From Ruania suaedae (GTDB taxonomy: Bacteria > Actinomycetota > Actinomycetes > Actinomycetales > Beutenbergiaceae): 64,000 bases of DNA. The position numbers and the translations under genes are program-made. Under the pieces are notes generated by a model. It did not search any database and was not told the origin of the DNA. It saw only the letters and a program-made list of their open reading frames with translations. The DNA lies in contig NZ_CP088018.1 in NCBI RefSeq assembly GCF_021049265.1, forward strand, positions 2,914,001 through 2,978,000. The letters run 5' to 3'. This document shows, piece after piece, positions 41,710 to 50,676 of this stretch (position 1 is the first letter of the stretch; every line of letters starts with the position of its first letter).

Positions 41710-42714
41710 GTGAGCAGCGACGGCGTCACCACCATCGCTGAGGTGGCCCGCCACGCCGGGGTCTCCCGGGCGACGGTCTCCCGGGTGATGAACGGGCGCG
41801 CCAGCGTCGATCCGGCACTGGCGGAGCGGGTGCGGCAGGTGGCCACCCGCCTGAACTACTCCCCCAGCCGGGTGGCGCGCAGCCTCTCGCTGGGCCGCAC
41901 GCAGACGATCGGGCTGCTCGTGCCCGACCTGGGCAACCCCATGTTTCAGCAGGTGCTCCGTGGTGCGAACCAGGCAGCCCGACGCTCCGGCTACCGGATC
42001 CTGGTGGCCGACAGCATCGAGGAACCGCAGCGCGAGGCCGAGCTCGCGATCGAGGCGCGGCGGCGCTGCGACGCGCTCATCCTGTGCTCGCCCCGGATGC
42101 CCGAGACCGAGCTGATCAGCGTGCTGCAGGCCACCCGCCCGGTGGTGCTGGTCAACCGGGAGCTGGCCGCGTCGGCCGTGCCCACGCTCACCGTCGACTA
42201 CGTGCACGGCATCCGCGCGGCGGCCCAGCACCTGCTCGATCTCGGCCACCGCCGCCTCCTCTATCTCGCCGGCCCGGCCCAGAGCGCCTCCAACGCCGCC
42301 CGGGTGGGCGGGCTGCGGGACTTCCAGCGCGAGCATCCGGAGGCCGCCATCGAGTTCCTGGCGTGCGGATCGATGATCGAGGACGGCCACCGAGCGGGCC
42401 GAGCAGTCCTCGAGTCGGGCGCGAGCGCCGTGCTCGCCTTCAACGACCTCGTCGCCTTCGGCCTGCTCGGTGCGCTGGACGAGGCCGGGGCGGACGTGCC
42501 CGGGGACCTGTCGGTGGTCGGCTTCGACGACATCGACTTCGCACGCTACGCGCGCCCCTCCCTCACGACGATGCACGTGCCGCAGGCCGAGCTCGGCCAC
42601 CGGGCCTGGGAGCACCTGCACGATCTTCTCGAGCCGGGCGAGGGCAGCACACCGCCGACGCAGTACTACCGCCCCACGCTGATCGCGCGCGGCAGCACCG
42701 GCGCACCACCATGA
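41710..42714 (+). CDS. LacI family transcriptional regulator
   Basis: A 334-residue repressor. DNA-binding headpiece TTIAEVARHAGVSRATVSRVMNGRASV and hinge LNYSPSRVARSLSLGRT, then a periplasmic-binding-type sugar domain (IGLLVPDLGNPMFQQVLRGA, TLTVDYVHGIRAAAQHLLDLGHRRL, VVGFDDIDFARYARPSLTTM). GTG 41710 with AGGACATCC upstream is favoured over ATG 41668. It is coupled by an ATGA overlap to the AEC permease gene, its probable partner. Confidence 0.9.
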   Translation: MSSDGVTTIAEVARHAGVSRATVSRVMNGRASVDPALAERVRQVATRLNYSPSRVARSLSLGRTQTIGLLVPDLGNPMFQQVLRGANQAARRSGYRILVADSIEEPQREAELAIEARRRCDALILCSPRMPETELISVLQATRPVVLVNRELAASAVPTLTVDYVHGIRAAAQHLLDLGHRRLLYLAGPAQSASNAARVGGLRDFQREHPEAAIEFLACGSMIEDGHRAGRAVLESGASAVLAFNDLVAFGLLGALDEAGADVPGDLSVVGFDDIDFARYARPSLTTMHVPQAELGHRAWEHLHDLLEPGEGSTPPTQYYRPTLIARGSTGAPP

Positions 42715-43655
42715 GCGCGGTCCTGTCCGCCCTTGCGACGATGGCAGTGATCGCCTTCGCCGGCTGGGTGCTGGCGACCTTCCGGGTCCTCGGACCCGGC
42801 GCCCAGCAGGTCCTGGCGCGGCTGGTCTTCGCGCTGGCGACGCCGTCGCTACTGATCACCACGATCGGTGAGGCGAACCTGTCCCTGCTGCTCACGCGCA
42901 CCGCGGCCACCACGGTCGTGAGCACGATGACAGTGGCCACGCTCGCAGCTGTGCTCTTCGGCGCGGTCCTGCGCCGTGGCCGCGGGCAGGCCACCGTGGC
43001 CACGCTGGCCGCCAGCTACGTCAACGCCGGCAACATCGGGATCCCGGTGGCCATCTATGTGCTCTCCGACGCCCTGGCCGTGGTGCCCACGATGCTGATG
43101 CAGTTGCTCGTGCTCGCCCCGGTGGCCTACGCCGTGCTGGACACCGCCGGCGCGCGGCGCCGCGAACTCGTGCTGCGTCCGTTGCGCAGCCCGCTCACGG
43201 TCGGGGCGCTGATCGGTCTGACCCTCGCCATCGTGCCGTGGACGCCACCCGATGTGGTGCTCGAGCCGCTGCGGCTGGTCGGCAGCATCGCGGCCCCACT
43301 GGCGCTGCTCACGCTCGGGATGTCCTTCGCCCCCGTGCGCCGCGGCGACACCCCGACGGCATCCTCGACCCCGCCCCCCGGCCCGGCGCCAGGTCACTGG
43401 TTGGACGTGGGGATCGTGGCCGTGCTGCGCGGCCTGATCCATCCGGCGCTGACCCTCGGCGTGGCCCTCGCCCTCGGTGTGGGAGGCCCGGCCCTGCTGG
43501 CCGTCGTCCTGATGGCCGCTCTCCCGACGGCGCAGAACGTGCTGGTCTACGCCCTGCAGTTTGACCGTGGGCTCCGGATCGCGCGGGACTCGCAGGTGAT
43601 CACCACGGCGGTCTCGATCCCGCTGCTGGTCGGCGTGGTGGCGCTGCTGGCCTGA
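42711..43655 (+). CDS. AEC family transporter
   Basis: A 314-residue protein with about ten hydrophobic helices of the auxin efflux carrier family, which move organic acids. Characteristic are ASYVNAGNIGIPVAIYVL (the N-x-G-N motif with G-x-P) in the first half and VVLMAALPTAQNVLVYALQF in the second. A Pro/Ser loop at about 205-225 separates the halves. Its ATG overlaps the lacI stop. Confidence 0.9.
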   Translation: MSAVLSALATMAVIAFAGWVLATFRVLGPGAQQVLARLVFALATPSLLITTIGEANLSLLLTRTAATTVVSTMTVATLAAVLFGAVLRRGRGQATVATLAASYVNAGNIGIPVAIYVLSDALAVVPTMLMQLLVLAPVAYAVLDTAGARRRELVLRPLRSPLTVGALIGLTLAIVPWTPPDVVLEPLRLVGSIAAPLALLTLGMSFAPVRRGDTPTASSTPPPGPAPGHWLDVGIVAVLRGLIHPALTLGVALALGVGGPALLAVVLMAALPTAQNVLVYALQFDRGLRIARDSQVITTAVSIPLLVGVVALLA

Positions 43656-43702
43656 GGGCGGTGCGGTGGCTCAGCCGGACTCCGCCGAGCCGGCAGGAGC
43701 GA

Positions 43703-44545
43703 CTATCGGTGGTCACGCCAGGAGTGCGCGGGGGCGTAGCCCAGCACGCGTCGAGCCTTCTCGATGGAGAGCATGGTGGTGTGCTCCCCGAGCTCGCCAC
43801 GGATCGGCACGTCCGGGAACACCTCGGCCACCAGGTCCGCGTTGGTACGGGTCATCACGGTGTCCGGGGAGGCGATGATGAACCGGTCGAAGCCCGGGGT
43901 GTCGTACTCCAGGGCCTTGAGGACCGCCTGGGCGCCATCGCGGGCATCGATGTAGGACCACAAGTTCCACTTGCGGGTGCGCGCATCGTCGTCGAAAGGG
44001 AACTGCTCGTAGTCCTGCGGATACATCACGTTGGAGAAGCGCAGCGCAATGATGCTGAGCTCGGGGTCCCACCGGGTGAGCTCGACCGCCATCGTCTCCT
44101 CGAGGTGCTTGACCAGCGAGTACGTCGACTCCGGCCGCCCCGGGTACTCCTCGTCCACCGGGATATAGGGCGGAGGGGTGTCGAACGGAAGACCGAGAAC
44201 CGTCTCACTGGAGGCCGTGACGACTTTCCGGATCCCCAGACGACGGGCCGCGGTGAGCACGTGATACGTCGAGAGCATGTTGTTGCGGAAGGTGGCGACA
44301 TCGCTACTCAACCCAGGCGCCGGGATAGCCGCGAGGTGGACCACCGCGTCGACACCATCGGACTGGTCATCGATGTGCGCCAGCGCATCGATGACCTGGC
44401 CGTAGTCGGTCAGGTCGACGCGGGTGAAGCCCGCCGCTCGTTCCCCGAGTGCGTCCAGCGCTCGGACGGTGTGCCCGGCCTCGCGCAGATGGTTGACGAC
44501 GACGCGGCCCAGCTTTCCTGAACTTCCTGTCACGGCGATTCGCAT
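43703..44545 (-). CDS. NAD-dependent epimerase/dehydratase family protein
   Basis: A 280-residue extended SDR enzyme: GSSGKLGRVVVNHL nucleotide motif (TGxxGxxG type), VVHLAAIPAPG, VTASSETVLGLPF and the catalytic YSLVK (STYSLVKHLEETMAVEL). Similar proteins are annotated as UDP-glucose 4-epimerase-like or uronate dehydrogenases. The ATG at 44545 is six bases after a CAGGCT box. It stands between the AEC permease (convergent) and xylB (same strand). Confidence 0.85.
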   Translation of the reverse strand: MRIAVTGSSGKLGRVVVNHLREAGHTVRALDALGERAAGFTRVDLTDYGQVIDALAHIDDQSDGVDAVVHLAAIPAPGLSSDVATFRNNMLSTYHVLTAARRLGIRKVVTASSETVLGLPFDTPPPYIPVDEEYPGRPESTYSLVKHLEETMAVELTRWDPELSIIALRFSNVMYPQDYEQFPFDDDARTRKWNLWSYIDARDGAQAVLKALEYDTPGFDRFIIASPDTVMTRTNADLVAEVFPDVPIRGELGEHTTMLSIEKARRVLGYAPAHSWRDHR

Positions 44546-44625
44546 GTCTCGAGCCTGCGTGCTCACTCCCCGCACGGCAAATCGGCCGCCGCCTTGCGTG
44601 AACCAGCCGCACAGGCTGGGCCTCC

Positions 44626-46107
44626 TCAGGCGCCGAAGGTCATCTCCCGCGCCTGCGCGTAGCGGCCGGGCAGGGTGTCATCGCGCTCGTCAGGGACCGC
44701 GAAGTCCTTCGCACCGGACAGGCCCCACTCCGGCGGGGAGTCCGCACCGGAGAGAGCCCACGCGGCCTGGCGGGCGGCGCCGTCGGCCACGTACTCCCCC
44801 GGCTGCGGCACGGTGACCGGGATGCCCAGCACGGCGGGGGCGATTTGGCGCACCGCCTTCGACTGAGCGGCGCCACCGATCAGGAGCACCCGCTCCACGG
44901 GCACCCCACGGGCCTGCAGCGCGGCGAGCCCGTCGGCCAACGAGCACAGCACCCCCTCGACGGCGGCCCTCGCCAGGTGCGCGGGCGTCGTGTTGCCCAG
45001 GCGCACCCCGTGCAGGGCGCCGCTGGCGTCCGGCTTGTTCGGGGTGCGCTCCCCCTCGAGGTAGGGCACGAAGGTGAGTCCGTCCGCCCCCGCCGGGGCG
45101 GACAGGGCCAGCTCGGCGAACTGGTGGTGGTCGACCCCGAGGAGCCGGCCGACCGCGTCGAAGACCCGGCTGCCGTTGAGGGTGCAGGCCAGCGGCAGGT
45201 ATCGACCGGTGGCGTCGGCGAAGCCGGCCACCAGTCCCTCGGGATCGGCGACGGGCGCCTCGCTGACGGCGCTGACCACGCCGGAGGTCCCGATGGAGAT
45301 CGCGACGTCCCCGGGGCGCATCCCCAGCCCGAGGGCGGCGCCGGCATTGTCACCGGCGCCGGCGCCCAGGACGAAGGTGTCGCTTCGCCGGGCCACCGCC
45401 CCCGGCTCGACCACGGCCGGCACCCCGATGCGGCGGCCGAAGGCCCGCTCGAGCAGCTCCAGGTCGTAGCCGCCGCCGGCGGCGTCGAAGTAGCCGGTCC
45501 CGGAGGCGTCCGAGCGGTCGGTGGTGAGCCGCTCGAGCCCGGCCGGACCGCTGCCCGGCCCGTCGCCGGCCAGCCGCCAGGTGAGCCAGTCGTGCGGGAG
45601 GGCCACGGCGGCCACCCGCGCGGCGTTGTCCGGCTCGTGCTCGGCGAGCCAGCGCAGCTTGGTGATCGTGAACGAGGCCACCGGCACGATGCCGACGCGC
45701 TCGGCCCAGGCCTGGGCTCCGGCGTCGGGGTCACCATCGCCGAGCTCGTCGATGAGGTCCAGGGCCGCCTGGGCACTGCGGGTGTCGTTCCACAGCAGCG
45801 CCGGGCGGACCACCTCTCCGGTCTCGTCGAGCGCGACCATGCCGTGCTGCTGACCGCCCACGGCCACGGCCTCGACGTCGTCGAGGCCCCCGGCGGCCGA
45901 CGCCGCCACCTGCAGCGCCTCCCACCAGGCGGCCGGATCGACCTCGGTGCCCTCCGGATGGGGCGCCGAACCGAAGCGCTTGAGCGCACCGGTCCCGGCG
46001 TCCCGGATCACCACCTTGCAGGACTGGGTGGAGGAATCGATCCCCGCGACGAGGCGACCCGTGAGGGAGGAGGCGGACGGCTGCTCAGGCGTCGTCGCTG
46101 TCATCAT
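44626..46107 (-). CDS. xylB: Xylulokinase (XylB)
   Basis: A 493-residue FGGY kinase acting on D-xylulose. [19 protein letters not shown] at the N-terminus, [16 protein letters not shown] (the xylulokinase GQMHG-like site), [22 protein letters not shown], and the ATP site [20 protein letters not shown]. Two adjacent ATGs (46107 and 46104) follow AGGG; either may be used. Nine bases downstream of xylA, clearly one operon. Confidence 0.95.
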   Translation of the reverse strand: MMTATTPEQPSASSLTGRLVAGIDSSTQSCKVVIRDAGTGALKRFGSAPHPEGTEVDPAAWWEALQVAASAAGGLDDVEAVAVGGQQHGMVALDETGEVVRPALLWNDTRSAQAALDLIDELGDGDPDAGAQAWAERVGIVPVASFTITKLRWLAEHEPDNAARVAAVALPHDWLTWRLAGDGPGSGPAGLERLTTDRSDASGTGYFDAAGGGYDLELLERAFGRRIGVPAVVEPGAVARRSDTFVLGAGAGDNAGAALGLGMRPGDVAISIGTSGVVSAVSEAPVADPEGLVAGFADATGRYLPLACTLNGSRVFDAVGRLLGVDHHQFAELALSAPAGADGLTFVPYLEGERTPNKPDASGALHGVRLGNTTPAHLARAAVEGVLCSLADGLAALQARGVPVERVLLIGGAAQSKAVRQIAPAVLGIPVTVPQPGEYVADGAARQAAWALSGADSPPEWGLSGAKDFAVPDERDDTLPGRYAQAREMTFGA

Positions 46108-46116
46108 GGCCCTAGT

Positions 46117-47298
46117 TCACCCGATCAGGTGGCGCAGGGCCAACTGGTTCAGGCGGACGAAGCCGGCGTTGCGCTCACCGGAGGCGTCGGCGTCGAAGTC
46201 CTCGAAGGCGGTGCGGTCGGCGAGCAGGTCGGTCAACGACTCGCCGGCGCCGAGTGTCGGCTCGGACAGCTCGAGCACCCCGGCAGCCTCGAGTGCGGCC
46301 TGCACCTCGGGGTCGGCTCGATAGGCCCTGGCCTTCTCCGCCAACAGGAGATAGGTCTCCATGTTCGCGGCTGCCGAGTCCCACACACCCTCGAAGCCCT
46401 CAGTGCGGGAGGGCTTGTAGTCGAAGTGGCGCGGGCCGTCGTAAGTGGGGCCACCACCCGGGAAACCGTTCTCGAGCAGGTCGACGGTGAAGAACGCCGA
46501 GAGCAGGTCGCCGTGACCGAAGACCAGGTCCTGGTCGTACTTGATGGACCGCTGGCCGTTGAGGTCGATGTGGAAGAGCTTGCCCGCCCACAGCGCCTGC
46601 GCGATGCCGTGGGTGAAGTTCAGGCCGGCCATCTGCTCGTGCCCGGTCTCGGGGTTGAGGCCGACGATGTCGCCGTGCTCGAGCTCGGCGATGAAGCCGA
46701 GGGCGTGGCCGACCGTGGGCAGCAGGATGTCCCCGCGCGGCTCGTTCGGCTTCGGCTCCAGGGCGATCGTGAGGTCGTACCCCTGGGACTTGATGTAGGC
46801 GGCGACGGTGTCCACACCCTCGCGGTAGCGGTCCAGGGCGGCGTTGACGTCCTTGACGCCGTCGTACTCGCTGCCCTCGCGCCCGCCCCACATCACGAAG
46901 GTGGAGGCACCCATCGAGGCGGCCAGGTCGACGTTGCGCAGCACCTTGCGCAGACCGAAGCGCCGCACGGAGCGGTCGTTCGCGGTGAAGCCGCCGTCCT
47001 TGAAGACTGGGTGGGAGAAGAGGTTGGTGGTGACCATCTCGATGGTCAGCCCGGCGGCGTCGGCGGCCTTCTTGAAGTCGGCGAAGCCCTTCTCACGGGT
47101 GGCGTCGTCGGCACCGAAGGGGACGACGTCGTCGTCGTGGAAGGTCACGCCCCAGGCGCCGGCCTCGGCGAGGTGGGGCAGGTACTCGGTCGGGTCCAGG
47201 GCGGGGCGGGTGGCCTGGCCGAACTGGTCCTGGGCCGCCCAGCCGACGGTCCACAGACCGAAGGAGAACTTGTCGTCGGGAAGGGGTGTGCGCACCAT
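46117..47298 (-). CDS. xylA: Xylose isomerase (XylA)
   Basis: A 393-residue metal-dependent TIM-barrel isomerase of the short actinobacterial class I type, converting D-xylose to D-xylulose. [17 protein letters not shown], catalytic His in [44 protein letters not shown] and [19 protein letters not shown] (metal ligands). The ATG at 47298 has GAGGAGCC upstream; an earlier ATG (47316) has none. Divergent from the ROK regulator. Confidence 0.96.
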   Translation of the reverse strand: MVRTPLPDDKFSFGLWTVGWAAQDQFGQATRPALDPTEYLPHLAEAGAWGVTFHDDDVVPFGADDATREKGFADFKKAADAAGLTIEMVTTNLFSHPVFKDGGFTANDRSVRRFGLRKVLRNVDLAASMGASTFVMWGGREGSEYDGVKDVNAALDRYREGVDTVAAYIKSQGYDLTIALEPKPNEPRGDILLPTVGHALGFIAELEHGDIVGLNPETGHEQMAGLNFTHGIAQALWAGKLFHIDLNGQRSIKYDQDLVFGHGDLLSAFFTVDLLENGFPGGGPTYDGPRHFDYKPSRTEGFEGVWDSAAANMETYLLLAEKARAYRADPEVQAALEAAGVLELSEPTLGAGESLTDLLADRTAFEDFDADASGERNAGFVRLNQLALRHLIG

Positions 47299-47332
47299 CG
47301 CGGGGCTCCTCGTCACAGCGGATCACGGGTTT

Positions 47333-47347
47333 GTTGTATGGCACAAC
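47333..47347. promoter_or_regulatory. Probable XylR operator between xylA and xylR
   Basis: GTTGT-ATGGC-ACAAC is a perfect inverted repeat 35 bases upstream of the xylA start and 33 bases upstream of the regulator start. Similar GTTTGTT/AACAAAC-type sites are known for ROK-type XylR. Confidence 0.5.
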
Positions 47348-47365
47348 TTATCCCGCGCTCTCGGA

Positions 47366-47371
47366 TAGGGT
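47366..47371 (+). promoter_or_regulatory. -10 box of the ROK regulator gene
   Basis: TAGGGT, then eight bases, then ATG 47380. Confidence 0.45.
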
Positions 47372-47379
47372 CAACACCC

Positions 47380-48567
47380 ATGGAGGCCGACACCACTGCG
47401 AGCGCCGCCCGGCAGCAGAGCCTGCGCGAGCACAATCTCGCCTTGGTGGCCCGCACCGTGCTGCGGGCCGGCACGCCCCCCTCGCGCGCTGCGGTGGCCG
47501 CCGGCACGGGCCTGAATCGCGCGACCGTCTCCCGGCTGGTCGCCGAACTGGTGGCCGGCGGCCTGGTCGCGGAGGAAGCGCCGGTCTCGGCGGGAGCCGG
47601 CCGCCCGGCCACGCCGTTGCGACCGGCCAGCGGGACGGTCGCCGGCCTGGGCCTGGAGGTGAACGTGGACTTCGTCGGGGCGAGGCTGGTGGATCTGGCG
47701 GGCGAGGTGGTGGCCGAGCAGATCGAGACCGGTGACCGCCGCGGCGCCGATCCCGCCGCCACGCTCTCCCGCCTGGCCCACCTGGCCCGGGCCGTGATCG
47801 CACAGGCGCCGCGAGTGCGGATCGCCGGAGCCGGGGTGGCGCTGCCCGGTCTGGTGCGCCACGACCACCTGCTGACCGCCCCGAACCTGGGGTGGCAGGA
47901 ACTCAGGCCGCGTGCGCTGGTCCTCGAGGCCGCGCCGGAGCTCGGCCATCTTCCGATGGTGCTGGGCAACGAGGCCCGGTTCGCCGCGCTCGCCGAGCTG
48001 GCCGCCGGACCCGACGAGTCCTTCCTCTACGTCTCCGGTGAAGTGGGGATCGGTGCGGCCATCATCAAGGGCGGCACCTTCTTCACCGGCCTGCACGGTT
48101 TCAGTGGCGAGCTGGGCCACGTGAGCGTGGAGCCGTCCGGGCCCCGTTGCCGGTGTGGTGCGCGCGGCTGCCTGGAGACCTTCGCCGGCACGCAGGCCAT
48201 GGGCTCGGCGGCCGGGCTCCCTCCCGGGGCGACGCCGGCGGATCTCGCCTCACGGCTCGCCGCGGGCGATGTGGATGCTCGCGCGGCAACCCACCGAGCC
48301 GCCGTCGCGCTCGGCATCGCGCTCGCCTCGTTCGTGAACCTGGTGGACGTCGGCCAGATCGTGCTCGGCAACGAGCTCGGCACGCTCACCGAGCACCTAC
48401 GGCCGGACGTCGAGGCCGAGCTGGCAGGCCGGGTCCTGGCTGCGAGATGGGCGCCACCGACTGTGCGGGCGGCCACGGCGGCGACACATCCGGCCCTGAC
48501 CGGCGCCGCACGCGCGGCGCTCGAGCCGGTGATCGCCGACCCGAGTGCGTGGATCGCCCAGGGCTGA
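47380..48567 (+). CDS. xylR: ROK family transcriptional regulator, probable XylR
   Basis: A 395-residue repressor. N-terminal winged helix (LREHNLALVARTVLRAGTPPSRAAVAAGTGLNRATVSRLVAELV), then a ROK sugar-kinase-like domain with GVALPGLV, VLGNEARFAALAELA, YVSGEVGIGAAIIKGG and the zinc site GELGHVSVEPSGPRCRCGARGCLETFAG. The frame is open for 845 codons upstream because it runs antisense to xylA/xylB; the start is set by the winged helix and the TAGGGT box. D-xylose is the likely inducer from the divergent xylAB. Confidence 0.92.
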   Translation: MEADTTASAARQQSLREHNLALVARTVLRAGTPPSRAAVAAGTGLNRATVSRLVAELVAGGLVAEEAPVSAGAGRPATPLRPASGTVAGLGLEVNVDFVGARLVDLAGEVVAEQIETGDRRGADPAATLSRLAHLARAVIAQAPRVRIAGAGVALPGLVRHDHLLTAPNLGWQELRPRALVLEAAPELGHLPMVLGNEARFAALAELAAGPDESFLYVSGEVGIGAAIIKGGTFFTGLHGFSGELGHVSVEPSGPRCRCGARGCLETFAGTQAMGSAAGLPPGATPADLASRLAAGDVDARAATHRAAVALGIALASFVNLVDVGQIVLGNELGTLTEHLRPDVEAELAGRVLAARWAPPTVRAATAATHPALTGAARAALEPVIADPSAWIAQG

Positions 48568-48587
48568 CGCGCCGACGGGCCGAGCAC

Positions 48588-49175
48588 TCAGTCCGCGAGG
48601 GGTAGCGGGAAGGCGTCGTAGTACATCCGCACCCGGCGCTCACCCGAGGAGGCCTCCGGGTCGCTCTCGCGGCGTTGTTTCGCACGCCCGATGTGCTCCT
48701 CCAGCACCTCCTGGACCGCCTCGTTCATGGTGGCGAGCTCGTCGGCGGTGAGGGAGGCGGTCGTGGCCTGCTGCAGACTCGCCTGTACCCAGGGCTGCGG
48801 TGCATCGACGTCCTCGGACCAGGTCCGCAGTGCCAGCATCCGCTGTTCGAGCAGCCCGGCCAGCACCGTCCCGGCGAGGGAGCGCAGCACCGGGTCCTCC
48901 CGCGCCTGCGTGTCCGGGATGCTGAAGGAGGAGGCCTGCCACCATCGCTCCCGGCCGGTGCCGCGCTCGGCGTCCTCCTCCACCAGGCCGTGCCGGGCGA
49001 GCTGGCGCAGGTGGTAGCTCGTCTGGGCGCTGCTCTCGCCGAACCGGTCGGCCAGCTGGGTGGCGGTGGCCGCGCCGACGTCGGTCAGATGAGCGAACAT
49101 CCGGATGCGCAGCGGATGGGCGAACGCCTTCATCGCGGCATGGTCCAACGGCGCCTCCCGTCGGGGCTCGGACAT
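48588..49175 (-). CDS. ArsR-type winged-helix transcriptional regulator
   Basis: A 195-residue regulator. Winged helix: [62 protein letters not shown]. The rest is a helical domain without recognisable metal ligands (no CxC motif), so a small-molecule or other signal is likely. The ATG at 49175 is preceded by GAGGGAGAG. Three 14-bp spaced repeats lie 33-70 bases upstream. It faces a small ORF and cds1 on the other strand. Confidence 0.85.
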   Translation of the reverse strand: MSEPRREAPLDHAAMKAFAHPLRIRMFAHLTDVGAATATQLADRFGESSAQTSYHLRQLARHGLVEEDAERGTGRERWWQASSFSIPDTQAREDPVLRSLAGTVLAGLLEQRMLALRTWSEDVDAPQPWVQASLQQATTASLTADELATMNEAVQEVLEEHIGRAKQRRESDPEASSGERRVRMYYDAFPLPLAD

Positions 49176-49207
49176 GGCGACCCACTCTCCCTCTAGACAT
49201 GCAGACT

Positions 49208-49245
49208 TTTCTCTGCAAAACTTTCTCTGCAGACATTCCTCTGCA
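49208..49245. repeat. Three 14-bp-spaced direct repeats upstream of the ArsR-type gene
   Basis: TTTCTCTGCA at 49208-49217 and 49222-49231 and TTCCTCTGCA at 49236-49245 recur with an exact 14-base period. A degenerate fourth unit ending ATGCA is in register at 49194-49203. The array lies in the gap between divergent genes. Confidence 0.75.
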
Positions 49246-49268
49246 ACCAGAGTACCGGGAGAGACACC

Positions 49269-49427
49269 ATGAACCCCCTGATCCACGCCGAGACACCCGG
49301 ATCGACCCACCGCTGGTCCTCCCTGGACCCGCAGCGACCCAGCCGACCGGAAGCGCCCTGGGCTCCCCAGCGACTGCCGCGGCGGGGCCTTGCCCGACGT
49401 CGGGGCCGGAGCCGTCTGGGAGACTGA
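49269..49427 (+). CDS. Possible small ORF (52 residues)
   Basis: An ATG behind GGGAGAGACACC opens a frame of 52 residues beginning [20 protein letters not shown] and ending in an Arg-rich stretch ([13 protein letters not shown]). The stop is 5 bases before the cds1 ATG. No homologue is recognised. The good ribosome site and position right after the repeats favour expression, but the Arg/Pro-rich composition could be chance in GC-rich DNA, or the remnant of a lost gene. Confidence 0.3.
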   Translation: MNPLIHAETPGSTHRWSSLDPQRPSRPEAPWAPQRLPRRGLARRRGRSRLGD

Positions 49428-49432
49428 CGCGC

Positions 49433-50521
49433 ATGAGCGAATCGGCCCGCGGCCCTGCCGCCGACCGCACCTGGTGCGACGAGGCGATCCGGCGGGTGCA
49501 GGCCGATGCCCAGCGCTCCGCCGACACCCACCTGCACCAGCTGCCGCTACCTGCGGACTGGGGCATCGACGTCTATCTCAAGGACGAGTCGGTACATCCG
49601 ACGGGGAGCCTCAAGCACCGGCTCGCGCGCTCGCTGTTCCTCTACGCGCTGGCGAACGGATGGCTGCGCGAGGGCACCACCGTCATCGAGGCGACCAGTG
49701 GCAACACCGCGGTCTCGGAGGCCTACTTCGCGCGGATGCTCGGGCTGGAGTACATCGCGGTGATGCCGCGCACCACCTCGACCACCAAGATCGCCCGGAT
49801 CGAGTCCTACGGCGGCCACTGCCACTTCGTGGACTCCTCCTCCGACGTCTATGCCGAGGCCGAGCGGCTCGCCGAGGACACCGGCGGCCGCTATCTGGAC
49901 CAGTTCACCTACGCCGAGCGCGCCACGGACTGGCGCGGGAACAACAACATCGCCGAGTCGATCTTCGAGCAGATGAGCGCCGAGCGGCACCCGGTGCCCA
50001 CGTGGATCGTCGCGGCCGCGGGCACGGGCGGGACCTCCTCGACGATCGGGCGCTACCTGCGCTACCGCCGGTACCCGACCGCGCTGGCCGTGGTCGACCC
50101 CGAGAACTCCGCCTACTACCCCGGCTGGGCGCAGGGGGTCTCGGACTACGCCACCGGTATGCCCTCCCGGATCGAGGGGATCGGGCGGCCACGCACCGAA
50201 CCGAGCTTCGTACCCTCGGTCATCGACACCATGCTCGCCGTGCCCGACGCCGCCAGCGTCGCCGCCATGCAGCACCTGGACGAGCGGTTCGGGCGGCGCG
50301 CGGGCGCCTCCACCGGCACCTGCCTGTGGGGGGTGTGGACCCTCGCCGAGCAGATGCGCGATGCGGGGCAGACCGGCAGCATCGTCAGTCTGCTGTGCGA
50401 CTCCGGCGAGATGTACGCGTCCACCTACTACGACTCCGCCTGGCTGGCCGAGCAGGGGATGGATCCCTCCCCGTACCGGGCACGGCTGGAGCAATTCCTC
50501 GACGGCGGCGCGCTGGGCTGA
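49433..50521 (+). CDS. cds1: L-cysteine desulfhydrase of the Cds1 type (PLP-dependent cysteine synthase family)
   Basis: A 362-residue fold-type II PLP enzyme. The PLP lysine is Lys61 ([22 protein letters not shown]), the substrate loop [15 protein letters not shown], the phosphate-binding [20 protein letters not shown]. The stretches [21 protein letters not shown] and [19 protein letters not shown] are nearly those of mycobacterial Cds1 (Rv3684), which releases sulfide from cysteine. The ATG at 49433 is chosen; the frame is open earlier. Product activity is inferred from this similarity. Confidence 0.88.
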   Translation: MSESARGPAADRTWCDEAIRRVQADAQRSADTHLHQLPLPADWGIDVYLKDESVHPTGSLKHRLARSLFLYALANGWLREGTTVIEATSGNTAVSEAYFARMLGLEYIAVMPRTTSTTKIARIESYGGHCHFVDSSSDVYAEAERLAEDTGGRYLDQFTYAERATDWRGNNNIAESIFEQMSAERHPVPTWIVAAAGTGGTSSTIGRYLRYRRYPTALAVVDPENSAYYPGWAQGVSDYATGMPSRIEGIGRPRTEPSFVPSVIDTMLAVPDAASVAAMQHLDERFGRRAGASTGTCLWGVWTLAEQMRDAGQTGSIVSLLCDSGEMYASTYYDSAWLAEQGMDPSPYRARLEQFLDGGALG

Positions 50522-50652
50522 CGTGCGGGCGCCTCGTGAACCGAGACGACGCCCTGGAGCACCACCGTGCCGTAGTCGGCACACCGGCACTGTGGCCCGT
50601 CACTCGCGTACGCCTGCGGAACGACTGCCGCCCGGTACGCCTCCTCAGCGCT

Positions 50653-50668
50653 GGTGAGAGCGCTTACC
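50653..50668. promoter_or_regulatory. LacI-type operator overlapping the promoter of the 50677 regulator
   Basis: GGTGAGAGCGCTTACC is a palindrome matching at six of eight positions around a central GCGC, close to the general LacI/GalR pattern TGNAANCGNTNNCA. Its end overlaps the -10 box TACCAT (50665-50670), suggesting autorepression. Confidence 0.55.
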
Positions 50669-50670
50669 AT
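50665..50670 (+). promoter_or_regulatory. -10 box of the LacI gene at 50677, leaderless
   Basis: TACCAT, then GTGCCC, then ATG 50677. Confidence 0.55.
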
Positions 50671-50676
50671 GTGCCC

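Noticed and set aside
39792-41846. 684-codon minus-strand open frame over glpK
   Set aside because: Shadow of glpK; repeats of its translated sequence near 15240-15515 only reflect the intergenic DNA repeat.
44845-47379. 845-codon upstream extension of the ROK regulator frame
   Set aside because: It runs antisense to xylA and xylB, and the regulator's winged helix begins at 47380 right after a -10 box.
35918-49245. Short tandem repeats as a CRISPR array
   Set aside because: The units are 13-14 bases with no spacers of 30 or more bases, and no cas gene is present.
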